Below are positions 61,611 to 64,000 of a stretch of DNA of 64,000 bases, piece after piece. The DNA is from Flavobacterium collinsii. Its GTDB lineage: Bacteria; Bacteroidota; Bacteroidia; Flavobacteriales; Flavobacteriaceae. The position numbers and the translations under genes are program-made. Location of the stretch: contig NZ_CADCST010000098.1 in the NCBI RefSeq assembly GCF_902804485.1, positions 1 to 64,000 of the forward strand, in the 5' to 3' direction. The notes beneath the pieces were generated by a model. The model did not search any database. It saw only the letters and a list, made by a program, of their open reading frames with translations, and was not told the origin of the DNA. The number at the start of each line of letters is the position of its first letter. Positions within the stretch are counted from its first letter, which is position 1.

Positions 61611-63227
61611 TTAGACCGTAACTCCCGCTTTGGAAGTTTCAACACCTGCTTTTACGTGTGCTGCGTTAGCTCTTCCACTTGGATCCTGATTTTCCTGCCA
61701 TCTTGGAATCCATTTTCTAACGGTATGCGCGGCACTTACCTGTGGATAGAATTTATGAAAAATCGATCTGTAAAGATAAGCCTCTTTGGTTGTTGGCGAA
61801 TTATATGGGAATTCAGCACTTGCTCCCGCCAACTGTTCGTCAGAAACCTGTCCGGCACAATAGTCGATCAGTTCATCGACCCAGTTATATCCTACTCCAT
61901 CCGAAAACTGCTCTTTCTGTCTCCATAAAACTTCCTGCGGTAAATACGGGTTCTCTGGTGTATCAAATGCTTTTCTTAGAATGTATTTTTCAATTCCATC
62001 GTATGTTTTTGGCTGTTTCTCTTCGGTTTTAATTCGAATTGCAGCCTCTAAAAACTCTTTGTCCAGGAACGGAATTCTCGCTTCTAATCCGTGCGCCATT
62101 GGTATTTTGTCGGCACGTAACAAATCAGCGGTAAACATTTTTTGTACTCTTTCGATTGTTTCATCCTGAAATTCCTGTGCGGATGGTGCATTTCTAAAAT
62201 ACAAATGACCTCCAAAAACTTCATCCGCTCCTTCACCCGAAAGAATTACTTTAATTCCCTTATCCGCAATTGCCTTTGACAGCAAATACATTGGTACTCC
62301 GGATCTTACCGAAATAATATCGTAAGTCTCAATATGGTAAATTACTTTTTCCAAAATTTCAACTCCTTCTTCTACTGTAAAATGTATTTCATGGTGTTCC
62401 GTACCTAAAAACTCCGCTGCTGCTCTCGCCGCTTTGTTATCTGGTGCGTCAGCATCCAATCCGATCGAAAATGAATGCAATTTTTCGCTGTTTTCTTTCA
62501 ATAAACGGGCAGCGATTGCCGATGTTAATGAAGAGTCTAATCCACCGGAAAGTAATACCCCAACAGGAACCTCGCTCATTAAACGTTTACGGGTTGCTTC
62601 AACTAAAGTCTCCCGAATTAAATCTAAATCTAATTTTTGACTGGCATTAGAATGGTCTTCATATTCCGGATTGTAATATTTTACAAAACCGGTTTTACCT
62701 GTATAATAATGTCCAGGAGGAAAAGTTGAAAAGGATTTACACTGATCTGAAATTGACTTCATTTCTGATGAAAAATAGATTCTTCCTCTCTCATCCAGTC
62801 CATAATACAAAGGTTTTACACCAACCGCATCTCTAGCTGCAATATAATTATCCCCGTCAATAATCACAAAAGCAAAGTCGCCATCCAGCATATTACAAAA
62901 TTTGTGTCCAAATTCTTCGTACAAATGAACTATGACTTCTGAATCAGATTTTGTTCTAAAGCTATGCTCTTTTAAAACCGTGTCTTTTAGTTCCTGATAG
63001 TTATAGATTTCTCCATCATGCACCATCCAGGCTTTGTTAGTTCCCTTAATAGGCTGCTTTCCAGATTTTAAATCAATAATTGACAAACTTTCATGGCACA
63101 TAATACTGCCATTTTCCATAATATGTAAATCACTTTCATCAGGACCACGATGTGACATTCTTGCAGAAAGCTCTTTTACGAGTTGCGGGTCTTTTCCTTT
63201 ACCTATAACAGCTAATAATCCAGACAT
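61611..63227 (-). CDS. asnB: asparagine synthetase B paralogue with dead glutaminase
   Basis: 538 aa with the AsnB layout: Ntn glutaminase domain 1-200 and ATP-pyrophosphatase synthetase domain 200-538. The synthetase half is intact (S227-G-G-L-D-S-S, SGEGADEVFGGHLYF, EARIPFLDKEFLEAA). The N-terminus is M-S-G where active AsnB has M-C-G, so the catalytic Cys is Ser (TCT for TGT). Two other glutamine-site residues have changed: R to S47 (HESLSIID) and N to D71 (HDGEIYN). It should therefore use free ammonia, or act as a non-glutaminase partner. It follows another asnB gene (63541 onward) on the same strand, with a terminator and promoter between them. Confidence 0.92.
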   Translation of the reverse strand: MSGLLAVIGKGKDPQLVKELSARMSHRGPDESDLHIMENGSIMCHESLSIIDLKSGKQPIKGTNKAWMVHDGEIYNYQELKDTVLKEHSFRTKSDSEVIVHLYEEFGHKFCNMLDGDFAFVIIDGDNYIAARDAVGVKPLYYGLDERGRIYFSSEMKSISDQCKSFSTFPPGHYYTGKTGFVKYYNPEYEDHSNASQKLDLDLIRETLVEATRKRLMSEVPVGVLLSGGLDSSLTSAIAARLLKENSEKLHSFSIGLDADAPDNKAARAAAEFLGTEHHEIHFTVEEGVEILEKVIYHIETYDIISVRSGVPMYLLSKAIADKGIKVILSGEGADEVFGGHLYFRNAPSAQEFQDETIERVQKMFTADLLRADKIPMAHGLEARIPFLDKEFLEAAIRIKTEEKQPKTYDGIEKYILRKAFDTPENPYLPQEVLWRQKEQFSDGVGYNWVDELIDYCAGQVSDEQLAGASAEFPYNSPTTKEAYLYRSIFHKFYPQVSAAHTVRKWIPRWQENQDPSGRANAAHVKAGVETSKAGVTV

Positions 63228-63393
63228 ACTGTTCTATATTTTTTTATTATTCTCTCTATATTGCCGATATTAAATCGGTTAATTAAATATCTTATGTTTT
63301 TCTAATGTTCGGCTAAGCTAAATATTATTTCTGAATTTTATGTACTTATTAAGCTACAATATTTAGTTCTTTTAATTTTATTTCAGTGAATAC

Positions 63394-63427
63394 CAAATAT
63401 AAAAAAGAAAGTCAAACTATTTCCAAA
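63394..63427 (-). promoter_or_regulatory. promoter between the two asparagine synthetase genes
   Basis: On the minus strand a TATATTTG -7 box (63401-63394) and a TTTG -33 candidate (63427-63424) with a 22-base spacer, slightly long. It gives the 61611 gene its own start, with a leader of about 160 bases. The rest of 63228-63540 is AT-rich and empty except for the terminator. Confidence 0.5.
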
Positions 63428-63478
63428 AAAAACTTTTAACTAATTGAAACAATACCTTTTAACAATATAAGACAAGAA

Positions 63479-63503
63479 AAACGTCCTCAGTGCTGAGAAC
63501 GTC
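63479..63503 (-). terminator. terminator of the upstream asparagine synthetase
   Basis: ACGT-CTCAG / CTGAG-ACGT stem with a TG turn and a minus-strand TTTTT run, 38 bases after the end of the partial asnB gene. Confidence 0.8.
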
Positions 63504-63540
63504 TTTCGGAAATATATATACTAATTCTAAAAATACTTGT

Positions 63541-64000
63541 TTATGCTTTAGCGTAAGCATCATCGTGTACACTTGCCACAGCTCTTCCTGATGGATCATT
63601 CATGTTCTTGAAAGCTTCATCCCATTCTAAAGCTATTTTTGTACTGCAAGCCACACTGGCTTCCTGTGGCACACATAATGCAGCCGCATCACTTGGAAAA
63701 TGTTCCGCAAAAATCGAACGATAATAATACTCTTCCTTAGAAGTTGGCGTTTGTAACGGGAATTTATACTTTGCATTTGCCAATTGTTCATCCGAAACTT
63801 CTTTGGCTACCACTTCTTTCAAAGTATCAATCCAGCTGTATCCAACACCATCCGAAAATTGCTCTTTTTGTCTCCAGGCAACACTTTCAGGCAACATGTC
63901 TTCAAATGCTTTACGAACCACCCATTTTTCCATTGAATGTTCTTTGTTTATCATTTTATCCTGCGGGTTGATTCTCATTGCTACATCCATAAATTCTTTA
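63541..64000 (-). CDS. asnB: asparagine synthetase B, C-terminal part only
   Basis: Only the last ~153 codons are inside the window; the reading frame stays open past 64000. The segment KEFMDVAMRINPQDKMINKE and KQRKEQFSDGVGYSWID-like WRQKEQFSDGVGYSWID are diagnostic of the AsnB synthetase domain, including the conserved C-terminal GVGYSWID turn. It is transcribed first, before the 61611 paralogue. Similarity to that paralogue is strong in WRQKEQFSDGVGY, DEQLA and DPSGRA, which shows gene duplication. The glutaminase end is outside the window, so whether this copy is glutamine-dependent cannot be seen. Confidence 0.92.
   Translation of the reverse strand, partial: KEFMDVAMRINPQDKMINKEHSMEKWVVRKAFEDMLPESVAWRQKEQFSDGVGYSWIDTLKEVVAKEVSDEQLANAKYKFPLQTPTSKEEYYYRSIFAEHFPSDAAALCVPQEASVACSTKIALEWDEAFKNMNDPSGRAVASVHDDAYAKA

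Overview
The window looks like a chromosome segment of a Flavobacterium-type member of the Bacteroidota. The DNA is AT-rich. Promoters follow the TTTG / TAnnTTTG pattern of that phylum and genes lack clear Shine-Dalgarno sites. Gene content is typical: SusC/TonB-type receptors with carboxypeptidase-regulatory-like N-termini, a type IX secretion/gliding cluster (PorP/SprF, OmpA-family protein, adhesin with a gliding-motility C-terminal sorting domain), fused SecDF, and many lipoproteins. No tRNA, rRNA, CRISPR array or prophage was seen.

Region 1 (1 to about 13.1 kb) is accessory. It opens with the 5' end of a REP-associated (IS200-like) tyrosine transposase and a matching palindromic repeat. 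Next come orphan hypothetical genes separated by GC-rich palindromes, then a compact unit encoding a 25-residue hydrophobic peptide with its own promoter and terminator. A tight two-gene operon follows, encoding a PLD-like/four-helix membrane/coiled-coil protein and a vWA-like lipoprotein. Next is a DJ-1/Hsp31-like domain fused to a beta-lactamase-like domain that has lost its catalytic residues, flanked by two copies of a ~90 bp repeat. An intact serine hydrolase, a DUF5995 protein and a lipoprotein with a CxxCH haem-type motif complete the region.

Region 2 (13.5 to 18.6 kb) holds topB, a 12-unit heptamer tandem repeat, small lipoprotein/DUF genes and an MFS transporter. Region 3 (18.8 to 31.9 kb) is an iron/siderophore uptake locus: four TonB-dependent receptors (two of them clear tandem paralogues), a divergent AraC-type regulator, a PepSY-associated membrane protein and a DUF4198 periplasmic protein. 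Each unit has its own recognisable promoter or terminator.

Region 4 (32 to 51 kb) is mostly housekeeping: amino-acid permease, GyrI-like protein, valS, DUF1573, a type IX/gliding operon (41.5-44.1 kb adhesin, PorP/SprF, OmpA), a bilobal aspartyl protease with PDZ, an aminotransferase, folE, a four-helix-bundle protein, cysS, yidD and lgt. Region 5 (51.4 to 64 kb) is almost entirely minus strand: PagL-like acyloxyacyl hydrolase, secDF, mdh, gyrB, an M16 protease and two tandem asparagine synthetases. The complete asparagine synthetase lacks the glutaminase cysteine and two other glutamine-site residues; the other is cut by the window end.

The observations most worth follow-up are the PLD/vWA two-gene membrane system, the glutaminase-dead AsnB paralogue, the catalytically dead DJ-1/beta-lactamase fusion, the tiny-peptide gene at 2.7-3.0 kb, and several families of palindromic intergenic repeats, two of which bracket single genes.
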